Shown piece by piece: positions 9,000 through 16,997 of a stretch of 64,000 nucleotides of DNA (the stretch's first letter is position 1; every line of letters starts with the position of its first letter). A program made the translations under genes and the position numbers. Location: assembly GCA_963729815.1 (NCBI GenBank), contig CAVSPU010000007.1, forward strand, positions 1-64,000, read 5' to 3'. Origin of the DNA: DAHUXN01 sp963729815 (lineage in GTDB: Bacteria; Acidobacteriota; Terriglobia; Acidiferrales; UBA7541). The notes beneath the pieces were generated by a model, which did not search any database, was not told the origin of the DNA, and saw only the letters and a program-made list of their open reading frames with translations.

Positions 9000-10130
9000 G
9001 TGGCGGCTTCGCGTCGGGAAGTTAATCTTCGCTTTCGCGGATTTTTTCGCCGCGTCTCCGCGCTCACTTCTCTTTGCTTACTGATTTTCCTCGCCGCGGG
9101 TTGCGGAAAAAAGCCTCCCTCCTCATCCGAAATCAACGCCATCACCAGCGACCTTACCTCCGTCGCTCAAAAAGCTGCCGGCCGCGGCGTGCAAATCGCC
9201 ATTCGCCCGGAAACCCAGCCCCTCCCCGGCGGCGGCTCGCTGCACATCGCCGACGACATCTTCATCCGCCTCGCGGACGCTTCGAATTTATCCGCGGTCG
9301 AACATGCCCTCGAACGCGCCGCCGAACATCATCGCCTGACGCGCGCCTCCTACGCGCATTCGGCGAACGCCGTCCGCTTCGATTTGCTTCTCCGCGGCGT
9401 TCGTATCGAATCCATTCGCATCGCGGCGCCCGGCGGCGAAAATCCAAATCAGCAAGCTGCTGAAGGAAATGGCCCGCGCCTCGCCATCATCATCGACGAC
9501 ATTGGCGCCGACGCTTCCGCGGCCCAAACGCTGTTGAAGCTGCCCTATCCGCTCACGCTTTCGATCCTCCCCGACCAGGCGCACTCCGCTGAAATCGCCG
9601 ATGAGGCCTTCCGCCGCGGCGATCAGGTCATGCTGCATCTGCCGATGGAATTTGAAGGCAGCTCCGCGAGGCCGGAAGCCGTAGAATTGCGCGGGGGAAT
9701 GAATCAGAGCCAGGTCGGCGGCATCCTTGCGTCAATGCTCGCGAATGTTCCGCATGCTATCGGCGTGAATAATCATGAAGGCTCGCGCGCCACCGCCGAT
9801 CCTCGCCTGATGGCCGAATTGATGCAAGATCTTCGCGCGCGCAATTTATTTTTCATAGACAGCCGCACCACCATCGCCACCGTCGCCTACGATTCGGCCG
9901 AACAGGCTGGCGTGCACGCGGCCTCGCGCAATGTATTCCTCGACGACGTCGAAACGCGCGCCGCGATTCTTGCGCAGCTCGATCTCGCCGTTCGCGACGC
10001 GCAAAAGCAAGGTTCGGCCATCGCCATCGGCCATCCCCATCCCGTCACGCTCGCCGCCCTCGCCGAGGAATTGCCGCAGCTCAAATCCCGCGGCGTCCAG
10101 CTCGTCTTCGTCTCCACACTCGTCCACTAG
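9000..10130 (+). CDS. Divergent polysaccharide deacetylase lipoprotein (YibQ-like)
   Basis: Member of the divergent polysaccharide deacetylase (YibQ) family. The GTG start gives a lipoprotein signal ending in LIFLAAGC, predicted lipid-anchored outside the cytoplasm. The C-terminal domain (about residues 160-376) carries the family motifs LAIIIDDIG, LHLPME, GVNNHEGSR, FFIDSRT and AIGHPHP; the Asp and His residues in these match the NodB-like metal site. It probably acts on a cell-envelope polysaccharide. It follows the S41-like gene by eight bases; in many bacteria YibQ-like genes neighbour peptidoglycan hydrolases and CtpA homologues, which fits this pair. Confidence 0.9.
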   Translation: MAASRREVNLRFRGFFRRVSALTSLCLLIFLAAGCGKKPPSSSEINAITSDLTSVAQKAAGRGVQIAIRPETQPLPGGGSLHIADDIFIRLADASNLSAVEHALERAAEHHRLTRASYAHSANAVRFDLLLRGVRIESIRIAAPGGENPNQQAAEGNGPRLAIIIDDIGADASAAQTLLKLPYPLTLSILPDQAHSAEIADEAFRRGDQVMLHLPMEFEGSSARPEAVELRGGMNQSQVGGILASMLANVPHAIGVNNHEGSRATADPRLMAELMQDLRARNLFFIDSRTTIATVAYDSAEQAGVHAASRNVFLDDVETRAAILAQLDLAVRDAQKQGSAIAIGHPHPVTLAALAEELPQLKSRGVQLVFVSTLVH

Positions 10131-10268
10131 GCGTCATCCCGCCAAATCACAACTCGCTGCGCCTTCGCTGTCGCTTTTCCTTTTAGGGAGATGTAATAGA
10201 ATGCCCGTCTCACGGGAACTGCATTACGCGCGCGGAAGAAGCACTTCCTCGCCGGGAAGGCAGGACGA

Positions 10269-10364
10269 GTGAAATTCAAATGGCTTTTCCTGTTGCTGCT
10301 CGCGCTCGCTACGGCGGCGCGTGGCCATGCGCGTGGTTTCCAGCGGGAATATCTATTATTATGA
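10269..10364 (+). pseudogene. Orphan signal peptide joined out of frame to Rhs sequence
   Basis: GTG 10269 opens a textbook signal peptide (KFKWLFLLLLALATAARGHA) that runs into the Rhs-derived sequence in the wrong frame and stops at 10364. AGGCAGGA lies just upstream. It looks like the 5' end of a secreted, possibly Rhs-type, protein whose middle was lost by deletion or recombination near 10320. Confidence 0.5.
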
Positions 10365-10980
10365 AGAGGACATGCTGGGGAGTTCGCGGACGATGGTGCA
10401 GGCGGGGCAGACAGCGGTGTGCGGAGTTTATCCTGAGCGCAGTCGAAGGAACGCGGACTTCTACCCGTTTGGAGGCGAGCGGGACATCACCAACACCTGC
10501 ACGCAGAACTACAAATTCGAAGGCAAAGAGCGGGACACGGAGACGGGCAACGACGACTTTGGCGCGCGGTACTACACGTCGCGGTTAGGAAGATGGCTGT
10601 CGGCCGACTGGAGCGCAGTGCCCGCGCCGGTGCCGTATGCGAATCTGACGAATCCGCAGACGCTGAACCTCTACGCGATGGTCAGCGACAACCCGGAGAC
10701 CTTTGCGGACCTCGAGGGGCATGATGGCGGCACCTGCACGCCCGTGGCAGGCGCTACGTCGTGTGCAACGAAGAGCAGCAGCACTCTCCTCCTCCTCCTC
10801 CGGGCGAGGGCAACACAGGCGACGGCACGAAGAAGTCCACAACCCAGCAGGCCCAACAGCAGAACAACCATCCAGTTCATGAAGCAGCTGCGGTTAATCA
10901 AACTACATCTCCAGATGCCAACGGCAATTCAGGACACGTACAAATCGTTTATGACGCGCTCGGGAACAAGTTGGCGTTGA
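10321..10980 (+). pseudogene. Rhs core-domain fragment
   Basis: Carries the C-terminal Rhs-repeat-associated core: YYYEEDMLGSSRTMVQ, then DFYPFGGERD, KFEGKERDTETG, FGARYYTSRLGRWLSAD and a terminal NPQTLNLYAMVSDNP. The usual hundreds of upstream YD repeats are absent. A short palindromic repeat (encoding YPERSRRN) interrupts the conserved VCYDADFYPF-type stretch. After about 10745 the reading continues better in the +2 frame (RRYVVCNEEQQ), suggesting a one-base frameshift into the next frame, which is open from 10761. Unlikely to be made as an independent protein. Confidence 0.75.
10325..10422 (+). repeat. Direct repeat copy 1 (98 bp, Rhs core)
   Basis: Nearly identical to 12893-12990, with a handful of mismatches; both copies end at GTGTGC, where each departs from the canonical Rhs sequence. 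The pair brackets 2.5 kb and is a substrate for homologous recombination. Confidence 0.85.
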
Positions 10981-12035
10981 TGAATGGCACTTCGGCACTG
11001 GTCAAGGCCTTTGCGCCGTTGCCGGGCGGCGCGACGGCGGTGTACAACGCAAGCGGGTTGCAGTATTACCGCCATCCCGACTGGCTCGGCAGCTCGCGCT
11101 TCTCGTCAACGCCGAGCCGCACAATGTACAACGACTTGGCGTATGCGCCGTTCGGAGAGCAATACGCAGCCGCCGGGACTACGGGCATAACCAACGTGTC
11201 CTTTGCGGGGAACAATCAGGACACGACGACGAATCTGTACGACGCGCAATTCCGCGAATACGAAATCTACGGCCGCTGGCCCTCGCCCGACCCGGCGGGA
11301 ACCGCTGTGGCGAATCCCGCGAATCCTCAATCCTGGAACCGCTATGCGTACGTGATGAACAATCCCCTCGTTTCCATTGATCCTCTTGGCCTGATGCCTA
11401 ATCACGGCTGCCTTGTGGCCGGTCACCAAGGGGACGGAGTCCCGAATTACGGCAATTGTGGTCCTCCCACGGGAGGGTCTAATTGCGACCTAGACGGGGC
11501 AGTCGTGCCGTGCGGCGGTGGAGATGGAAGCGGGGGCGGCGGTGGTGGGTTTGGCTCTATCCAGAATTGCACAGGGGAGGTGCCCTACTGGCAGAGTTGT
11601 ACTGCTCTTTATATTTTCAGTTTACCGACCGGTACAGGTGGTCCCGGTAGCGGAGACCCCTGCGGGGGCGGCGACTGCTTCGGCGGCGGCTCCGGCTCGC
11701 CGCAAACACCGACACCAATCTCTCCTCAGGCACAGAAGTGCATGGCCAGTGCTAACGCTGCCGTGCAAAGCCAACTGCAAACCTTCGCTGGATACGCAGG
11801 AGTCAAGCTGCTTGGGAGGGTCGCCATCGGTGCAGCATTTGGAGCTGCTGGCGGTCTGGGTCGTTTCCTGAAAACAGAGAATCCCTGGGCAATCGGAACC
11901 GCAGCACTGGTAGGTGCCATGATTGGCGCTGGGCAGAATGCCTACGCAGACTCTCAAACAATCCAGAACATTCAAAACAGCTTTATGGGTAAGGTGGCTG
12001 CCTGCATGGAACAACCACCTGGACCGCCGCAATAG
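10761..12035 (+). CDS. Orphan Rhs tip with Gly-rich C-terminal domain
   Basis: A second Rhs C-terminal module. A Pro/Gln-rich N-terminal region leads to an Rhs repeat (VYDALGNKLALMNG), a core stretch (PDWLGSSRFSS, YAPFGEQYA) and the closing motif WNRYAYVMNNPLVSIDPLGL near residue 215. The variable tip after DPLGL has a Gly/Cys-rich linker and then two small-residue hydrophobic segments (GRVAIGAAFGAAGGLGRF and WAIGTAALVGAMIGAGQ) that resemble glycine-zipper membrane helices. In polymorphic toxins this position holds the toxin. GTG 10761 has no ribosome site, so the frame probably reads on from the preceding fragment through a frameshift. The next gene starts nine bases after its stop. Confidence 0.7.
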   Translation: MCNEEQQHSPPPPPGEGNTGDGTKKSTTQQAQQQNNHPVHEAAAVNQTTSPDANGNSGHVQIVYDALGNKLALMNGTSALVKAFAPLPGGATAVYNASGLQYYRHPDWLGSSRFSSTPSRTMYNDLAYAPFGEQYAAAGTTGITNVSFAGNNQDTTTNLYDAQFREYEIYGRWPSPDPAGTAVANPANPQSWNRYAYVMNNPLVSIDPLGLMPNHGCLVAGHQGDGVPNYGNCGPPTGGSNCDLDGAVVPCGGGDGSGGGGGGFGSIQNCTGEVPYWQSCTALYIFSLPTGTGGPGSGDPCGGGDCFGGGSGSPQTPTPISPQAQKCMASANAAVQSQLQTFAGYAGVKLLGRVAIGAAFGAAGGLGRFLKTENPWAIGTAALVGAMIGAGQNAYADSQTIQNIQNSFMGKVAACMEQPPGPPQ

Positions 12036-12044
12036 GACAAAACG

Positions 12045-12413
12045 ATGCGAGAAACTCTATACTCCGGGCTTGGGGGATTAGTCGCGGCTTCAGGCTACTT
12101 TTTGCTGCTAGATTTTGCGCGACCCATGATGAAAGAGTACCACATGGTTTTCTGGTGGCTCATACTAGGGCTCTATGTGGCGGTGCTCTTCGGCGTTGGA
12201 TGCCGCTCGGTATTGAGAACTAAACCCGGCATGGTGGGAACGGGATTTGTACTTTTGGCGGCCACGGCATATTTGTACGATCCGGCGATTGAATCTCGTC
12301 TGGCGTCAAATGGCTTGGGGTGGCTGTGGGTCGTATCACTGGGCGGCTTTTTCCTCTGGATATTTGCGTTTAGCAAAGGCGTTCGGAATCGAGACCAGCA
12401 AAAAAGCAGTTGA
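12045..12413 (+). CDS. Small multi-pass membrane protein, candidate immunity protein
   Basis: 122 residues with about four hydrophobic segments (roughly 8-24, 33-52, 62-78 and 90-108) and a basic C-terminus. No family recognised. Its Shine-Dalgarno AGGA overlaps the stop codon of the Rhs tip gene (TAGGA), so translation is coupled to that gene. A membrane immunity protein directly behind a tip with membrane-like helices is the expected arrangement for a pore-forming Rhs toxin; that function is inferred from position only. Confidence 0.6.
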   Translation: MRETLYSGLGGLVAASGYFLLLDFARPMMKEYHMVFWWLILGLYVAVLFGVGCRSVLRTKPGMVGTGFVLLAATAYLYDPAIESRLASNGLGWLWVVSLGGFFLWIFAFSKGVRNRDQQKSS

Positions 12414-12547
12414 TGATGAGCGTCTACTGCCAATGGCCTCTTTCGCCGCAATCGCAGACCCCCTGGTACAAGAATTCATGCGTCACAGGCGCTCTCGGCA
12501 AAGGCGCTTTGAGCGTTGGCATCGATTCGGCGGGTGGCGCACGCTAA
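12413..12547 (+). pseudogene. Rhs tip remnant, 44 residues
   Basis: Overlapping the preceding stop (TGATG), this short frame encodes TPWYKNSCVTGALGKGAL followed by SVGIDSAGGAR. I recognise this as the C-terminal tip sequence common to many acidobacterial Rhs proteins (established only from memory of the family). The rest of that protein is absent, so it is a displaced tip cassette. After the stop, 12548-12732 shows nothing recognisable. Confidence 0.55.
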
Positions 12548-12749
12548 GCGATACGTTCGGAGGATTTTGGCAAGTGGGTGGCGCACCCTTTGATGTTTAA
12601 GGGTGCGGTTTTTGACGTGCCTGCCGCTTGCTCGCATTTCGCCGAGTTAACGCTCAGCGATCCATCGCCGTGTCCCGCATAAAAACTGTAGCTGCTCCAT
12701 AATCGCTCCTTCAGAATTTTCACCAGAACAGAGTGGAGAAATCGAGCCT

Positions 12750-12765
12750 GCCCGCCGGGGCGGGC
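12750..12765. repeat. 16-bp GC palindrome inside coding sequence (copy 1)
   Basis: GCCCGCCGGGGCGGGC: seven-base arms with a two-base centre. In the Rhs fragment it is read as LPAGAGG. Relatives occur inside four other coding regions at 15287, 35319, 38392 and 43003. Confidence 0.7.
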
Positions 12766-12892
12766 GGGAAGATTTACTGGTACACTTCGGCTTCGCTCAG
12801 TACAGGCGGCGCGGGGACGGAAATCCTGGACGAGTCAAATACCAGTGGGACCATCACCAACGAATACGTGTTCTTCGGCGGGAAGCGCGTAG

Positions 12893-12990
12893 CCATGCGC
12901 GCCGTTTCCAGCGGGAATATCTATTACTATGAAGAGGACATGCTGGGGAGTTCACGCACGATGGTGCAGGCGGGGCAGACTTCGGTGTGC
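12893..12990 (+). repeat. Direct repeat copy 2 (98 bp, Rhs core)
   Basis: Partner of 10325-10422. Confidence 0.85.
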
Positions 12991-13004
12991 TAGCCGCACC
13001 CGAG

Positions 13005-13020
13005 AACGTAACGTTACGTT
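13005..13020. repeat. Perfect 16-bp palindrome
   Basis: AACGTAACGTTACGTT equals its own reverse complement. It lies 12 bases after the truncated Rhs fragment and about 75 bases before the end of the convergent oxidoreductase gene. Possible protein-binding or recombination site; nothing else supports a function. Confidence 0.5.
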
Positions 13021-13094
13021 ACGAAAGCGCAGCCTCACGCTTGGCATCGGCGTAACGAGAACTTTCTCCGCGTTCTGTCCGTCTTTCGACGCGC

Positions 13095-14204
13095 TCAATT
13101 CAAAATCTCGCCCACCATCCCCATCACGGTTTCCGCGATCGCTCCCGCCGAAGTCAGCGCCGGCGACTCCATTCCAATCAGTTGCACAACGTTCGGAAAC
13201 TGCTTGTCGCGCTCAATAATGAAATCCGACGGGTGATGGCTTCCCGGCGGCGCGAGCTTCGCCCGGATTCCCGTATATGCCGGGACCAAATCTTCCGCGC
13301 GGATCTCCGGCAGCATCGGCTGCGCCATGCGCACGAAATCCTCCACCGGCGGCCGGTTGCTTTCGTAGTCGTTTTTGTCCGCGATGTAATGCGCCGTCGG
13401 CCCCACCAGCACGCCGCCCCAAAGCGTTTTCGTCAAATGCACGCCCAGGCTCAGTCCTTCAGGATGCGGCAGCGGATAGACCAGCCCGCGCACCAGGTCC
13501 GTCCGCCCGCGCACAATTTCGCAATATTCCCCGCGCACCGGATAGATTTTGTGTTTCGCCATCTCCGACCCGAGCAGCCCCGCAATCTCATCTGCGAATA
13601 ATCCCGCGCTGTTCACTAGGCACCGCGCCTCAATTTCTCCCGCCGAGCTTTTTACGCGCACGATGCCGCCGGCCGCTTCGAGCTTCTCCACTTTCGCATG
13701 CAGCACAATGTCCGCGCCCTGCTCCGTCGCGATCCGCGCGTAGGCTTTCACCAGCTCTTCGCTCGAGACAATCCCCGTCGATGGCACTTCGATCGCTGCC
13801 GTCGCCGCAATATGCGGCTCGCGCGCGCGAACCGCTGCGGCGTCCACGATGCGCAATCCCTCGACGCCGTTCGCCCGCCCGCGCTCGATCAATTCCGCGA
13901 GCGTCACTTCCTGTTCGTGCGAAGTGGCGACTACGAGTTTTCCCGTATTGCGATGCGCCACGCCGTGCGCCGCGCAGAATTCGTACGTCAGCCCGTTTCC
14001 GCGCACGCACAGCTTGGCCTTCAGCGACCCCGGCGTGTAGTAAAGCCCCGAATGAATCACGCCGCTGTTGCGCGAACTCGCGCCCATGCCCAGCTTCGGC
14101 ATCTGTTCGAGCAGAAAAACGTCCTTCCATTTTGCGGAAGCGGCGCGCGCGATGGCGCATCCCACCACGCCGCCGCCGATAATGACAACGTTGGCCCGAT
14201 CCAT
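13095..14204 (-). CDS. FAD-dependent oxidoreductase, LhgO-like
   Basis: FAD-dependent oxidase/dehydrogenase of the DAO family, closest in pattern to L-2-hydroxyglutarate oxidase LhgO. The N-terminus has the dinucleotide fold VVIIGGGVVGCAIAR, followed by MGASSRNSGVIHSGLYY, where the His is a conserved FAD contact. Later motifs include VNSAGLFADEIA and the C-terminal QLIGMESPALTSAGAIA. At 369 residues it is somewhat shorter than E. coli LhgO. ATG 14204 is chosen because it begins at the nucleotide fold, although no strong ribosome site precedes it. It lies downstream of two Tat-exported enzymes on the same strand, 71 bases from the nearest. Confidence 0.85.
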   Translation of the reverse strand: MDRANVVIIGGGVVGCAIARAASAKWKDVFLLEQMPKLGMGASSRNSGVIHSGLYYTPGSLKAKLCVRGNGLTYEFCAAHGVAHRNTGKLVVATSHEQEVTLAELIERGRANGVEGLRIVDAAAVRAREPHIAATAAIEVPSTGIVSSEELVKAYARIATEQGADIVLHAKVEKLEAAGGIVRVKSSAGEIEARCLVNSAGLFADEIAGLLGSEMAKHKIYPVRGEYCEIVRGRTDLVRGLVYPLPHPEGLSLGVHLTKTLWGGVLVGPTAHYIADKNDYESNRPPVEDFVRMAQPMLPEIRAEDLVPAYTGIRAKLAPPGSHHPSDFIIERDKQFPNVVQLIGMESPALTSAGAIAETVMGMVGEILN

Positions 14205-14275
14205 ATCAAAAACCAGCGAAAGGGAATCGCTTCCGCCGGTTCGGCAACTCACCTCCACGCATACGACAAATTCTC

Positions 14276-15466
14276 CTAGTAATCGCCGCCACCCCCCTCG
14301 AACAGTGGCGTGAACGGCACTTCCCGCGCCTCCGTGCCGTCGTGCACCGCGTAGCTGATCCCATGCCCATCCTCGCGATCCGACCACAGCGTGGCCGCGC
14401 CGTGCACTCCATCTTTATTCATCGCATAAAACTGCAAATCGAACATCTTCAGCCGCGATTTATCGAAATCGTAGTTGTGCACGACGCGATGCAGCGCCTC
14501 CAGGCACGCATCCGTCGGCGACATTCCCCGCCGCATCATTTCCACCACCGTATGTCCTCCGGCGATCTTGATATTCTCTTCGCCGCGCCCCGTCGATCCC
14601 GCCCCGCCCACCTCCTGATCTACAAACAGTCCCGCTCCGATGATGGGTGAATCCCCGCAGCGCCCCGAAATTTTCCACGCCAGCCCCGAAGTCGTCGTCA
14701 CGCCCGACATTTCGCCTTTTTCATTCACCGCCAAACAATTAATTGTCCCCGTCGGCGGATGCGCCACCACTTCCTTGATCCACGGCGCCCACGACTGCCG
14801 CTCCGGCGTGTCCAGCAGTTCGGCGATCTGTTTATTGAAATCGGGCGCGTCGAGCCCCGGCCGCCAATCCTTTGAGCTTTGCGCTTTCCACGCCAGCCAC
14901 GCAATCCGCGATTTGTCCGTCAGCAGATTCATCGGCTCGAATCCCTGGTCGATCGCGAATTGCGTCGCGCCCCGGCCCACGATGAACGTGTGATTCGTTC
15001 GTTCCATGATCACGCGCGCGACTTTTGCCGGATTCTTGATTTTCTCGATCGCGCCGACGGCGCCGCATCGCCGCGTCGGTCCGTGCATCACGCACGCATC
15101 GAGCTGCACCACGCCGTCCTCATTCGGCAATCCACCGTAGCCAACCGTATTGTCGTTCGGATCGTCCTCGACTGGAGTCACCACCGCCAGCACCGCGTCC
15201 ATCGTGTCGCCGGTCGTGCGCAGCACCTGCATTCCCGCATCCAGATGATGCAGCCCGTTGTGCGCCGAAATAATGCACGGTCGCTTGCCCGCCGTGGCGG
15301 GCCTGCCCGCCGTCGGAGCAGTTTGCAGCGCCCGCGGCTGCGTCAAATCTTCGTCAACGCGCGGTCCGCAATTCGGCCGGATCGCTCCCAGAACATTCGT
15401 CGCCGTCGCGGCGATTCCGCCCGTCAGCGCGCTGAGAAAAAATTTCCGTCGCGTCCACTTTTCCAT
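14276..15466 (-). CDS. Tat-exported N4-(beta-N-acetylglucosaminyl)-L-asparaginase
   Basis: Glycosylasparaginase-type Ntn hydrolase, which frees aspartate and the amino-sugar from glycosylated Asn (or acts as an isoaspartyl peptidase). The twin-arginine signal WTRRKFFLSAL followed by a hydrophobic stretch predicts export by Tat. The autocleavage/nucleophile region is TGTINCLAVNEKGEMSGVTT (about residues 225-245), the Thr being the N-terminal nucleophile of the beta chain. Substrate-loop residues GRCGDSPIIGAGLF and GRGEENI follow. A 16-bp GC palindrome is inserted in the linker just after the signal peptide. Probably part of a loose operon with the aminotransferase upstream (81-base gap). Confidence 0.88.
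   Translation of the reverse strand: MEKWTRRKFFLSALTGGIAATATNVLGAIRPNCGPRVDEDLTQPRALQTAPTAGRPATAGKRPCIISAHNGLHHLDAGMQVLRTTGDTMDAVLAVVTPVEDDPNDNTVGYGGLPNEDGVVQLDACVMHGPTRRCGAVGAIEKIKNPAKVARVIMERTNHTFIVGRGATQFAIDQGFEPMNLLTDKSRIAWLAWKAQSSKDWRPGLDAPDFNKQIAELLDTPERQSWAPWIKEVVAHPPTGTINCLAVNEKGEMSGVTTTSGLAWKISGRCGDSPIIGAGLFVDQEVGGAGSTGRGEENIKIAGGHTVVEMMRRGMSPTDACLEALHRVVHNYDFDKSRLKMFDLQFYAMNKDGVHGAATLWSDREDGHGISYAVHDGTEAREVPFTPLFEGGGGDY
15287..15302. repeat. 16-bp GC palindrome inside coding sequence (copy 2)
   Basis: GCCCGCCGTGGCGGGC, in the linker after the Tat signal of the glycosylasparaginase; part of a longer GC-rich stretch read as AGRPATAGK. Confidence 0.7.
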
Positions 15467-15547
15467 TTTCGCCTCGCATAAAATCTCATTCCATGGGCCG
15501 GAGCTTTTTCGCGGCTTCGCCCATGGCGTTTTTCCGTTCCGAACCTC

Positions 15548-16831
15548 TCAGGCCAGTGCTTCCAGCAGCTTATTGATGTCGTTCATATCATTGAACACCG
15601 ATGGCGACACTTTTATATAGTTCCGCGCCAATCTGACGTTAATGTTTCCGTGTTGCAGGCGCTCTGAAACGCTCTGGTAATCTTTCACCGCAAACGCAAC
15701 CACCGGCGAAGTGCACTCCGCGGGCGTCAGTGGTTCGAACCCGAGTCGTGGCATTTCCTGTTGCAGCTTCTTGATCATTGGCTGCTGGTACGCCTGAATG
15801 TTTTCGACGCCAAGTCTCCGGATGTACGGCAGCGATTGGCCGAGCGCAAACATCACGCCAATCGCAGGCGTCGCAACTTCAAAGTGCCCGCTCGCATCCG
15901 CTTTAAGCTCCCATGTGTATGGCGTATCGGCGGCAGGATCGCCCGGCATGAAATGTGAATCGAGCGCCCGCGCTTCGGAATAGCCATACTGTGGACATGC
16001 GCTCATTCGATCGAGAAGCGCTTCCTTCACGAACAGAAAGCCAAGCCCGAAATCGCCCATCAGCCACTTGAAGCTCGAGCACGCGCAGAAATCCACATCG
16101 CTCTCCCGCACGTCGATGGGCATATTGCCCGCCGCCTGGGCGATGTCCGCGTAAACCAACGCGCCATGCGCGTGAGCGACATCACAGACCGCCTTTAAGT
16201 CGTGCTGAAAACCATTGGGCATCGCCACGAGCGATATTTCGATTAATTTTGTTTTCTTGTCGACCACCCGCTCCATGTCGCGCAAATCGATTCGCCAGTC
16301 GCGCATCGGCACGATTCGCAGATCCAGCCCATTGCGCTTCTGCAATTCTCCCAGGTGCAGCAGCGCCCCTTCGAAGTGCAGCGCGTCGGTCACCACGTTG
16401 CCGTCGGTATGCGGAATTCCTAATCCATTCACGACCAGATTTTCTCCTGTGCTCGTGTTGGGAACAAAACTGATCTCGGAAGGCTTCGCGTTGATCATCG
16501 CGGCGAACTCCGCTTTAACGTCCACGTTGTGCAGCTTTGACGTGATCCCGGGCTCCGACCTGACGTCCGCATACTCTCGAAGAGCTTGCGCCGCCGCAAT
16601 TGGCATCGGATGAATGAACGCGCTGTTGATGTATGTGACGCCTTCCGGAATCGCAAAATCGCTCTTGGCAGGAAGATCAGCCGTAGGAGAAGGGAAGGGG
16701 GAAGGAACGGGAGAAGGAACGTGAAAACGCTCCGGACTCTGGAACAATGCCTCGGAGCTGCTATCCCGGAGCGTCGCGAATGCCGCGACTCCGCCCATAC
16801 CCGCAAAGAATTCGCGCCGGCTGTTGTTCAT
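15548..16831 (-). CDS. Tat-exported class-V aminotransferase-fold PLP enzyme
   Basis: Fold-type I PLP enzyme of the class V (cysteine desulfurase/isopenicillin N epimerase-like) group, 427 residues. The Tat signal NNSRREFFAGMGG is followed by a Pro-rich tether (PSPVPSPFPSPT), predicting an extracytoplasmic enzyme. FVPNTSTGENLVVNGLG is the phosphate-binding region, VYADIAQAAGNMPIDV contains the cofactor Asp, and CSSFKWLMGDFGLGFLF has the Schiff-base Lys. Substrate unknown. ATG 16831 starts the Tat signal; the better GGAG lies about 12 bases away, partly inside a relic described at 16834-16866. Confidence 0.88.
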   Translation of the reverse strand: MNNSRREFFAGMGGVAAFATLRDSSSEALFQSPERFHVPSPVPSPFPSPTADLPAKSDFAIPEGVTYINSAFIHPMPIAAAQALREYADVRSEPGITSKLHNVDVKAEFAAMINAKPSEISFVPNTSTGENLVVNGLGIPHTDGNVVTDALHFEGALLHLGELQKRNGLDLRIVPMRDWRIDLRDMERVVDKKTKLIEISLVAMPNGFQHDLKAVCDVAHAHGALVYADIAQAAGNMPIDVRESDVDFCACSSFKWLMGDFGLGFLFVKEALLDRMSACPQYGYSEARALDSHFMPGDPAADTPYTWELKADASGHFEVATPAIGVMFALGQSLPYIRRLGVENIQAYQQPMIKKLQQEMPRLGFEPLTPAECTSPVVAFAVKDYQSVSERLQHGNINVRLARNYIKVSPSVFNDMNDINKLLEALA

Positions 16832-16833
16832 GA

Positions 16834-16866
16834 TTAATTCGTCTCCCGCCGCGTCCCCTTTTCCAT
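16834..16866 (-). other. Relic of a second Tat-gene start upstream of the aminotransferase
   Basis: A ten-codon frame MEKGTRRETN ends three bases before the aminotransferase ATG. Its start context (GCGAGGCGAAAATGGAAAAG) is identical to the start region of the neighbouring glycosylasparaginase (MEKWTRRK), and similarity continues for about a dozen bases. It is probably a duplicated gene start or a leftover of recombination between Tat genes; it could also serve as a leader peptide. Confidence 0.5.
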
Positions 16867-16997
16867 TTTCGCCTCGCTTGGAATTACATTCCCGCCTGCG
16901 CAGCATATTCCCGCCGTGCCTTTCCCTCAAGCGCCCTTTTCGCCTTATCCCCATGATTCCCTCTGTTCTTGCCACCCTCGCGGCGTCGGCATAAACT

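Larger units (their letters stand above)
12733..12993 (+). pseudogene. Rhs repeat/core fragment, truncated
   Basis: Encodes an Rhs stretch (EILDESNTSGTITNEYVFFG, then GKRVAMRAVSSGNIYYYEED) that stops at 12993, exactly where the related copy near 10422 is interrupted by a palindromic repeat. GTG 12733 has no ribosome site. A 16-bp GC palindrome lies in frame near its start. Confidence 0.7.

Noticed and set aside
12248..12600. Plus-strand frame overlapping the putative immunity gene and Rhs remnant
   Set aside because: It crosses two better-supported frames; the region is explained by the four-helix protein and the Rhs tip remnant.
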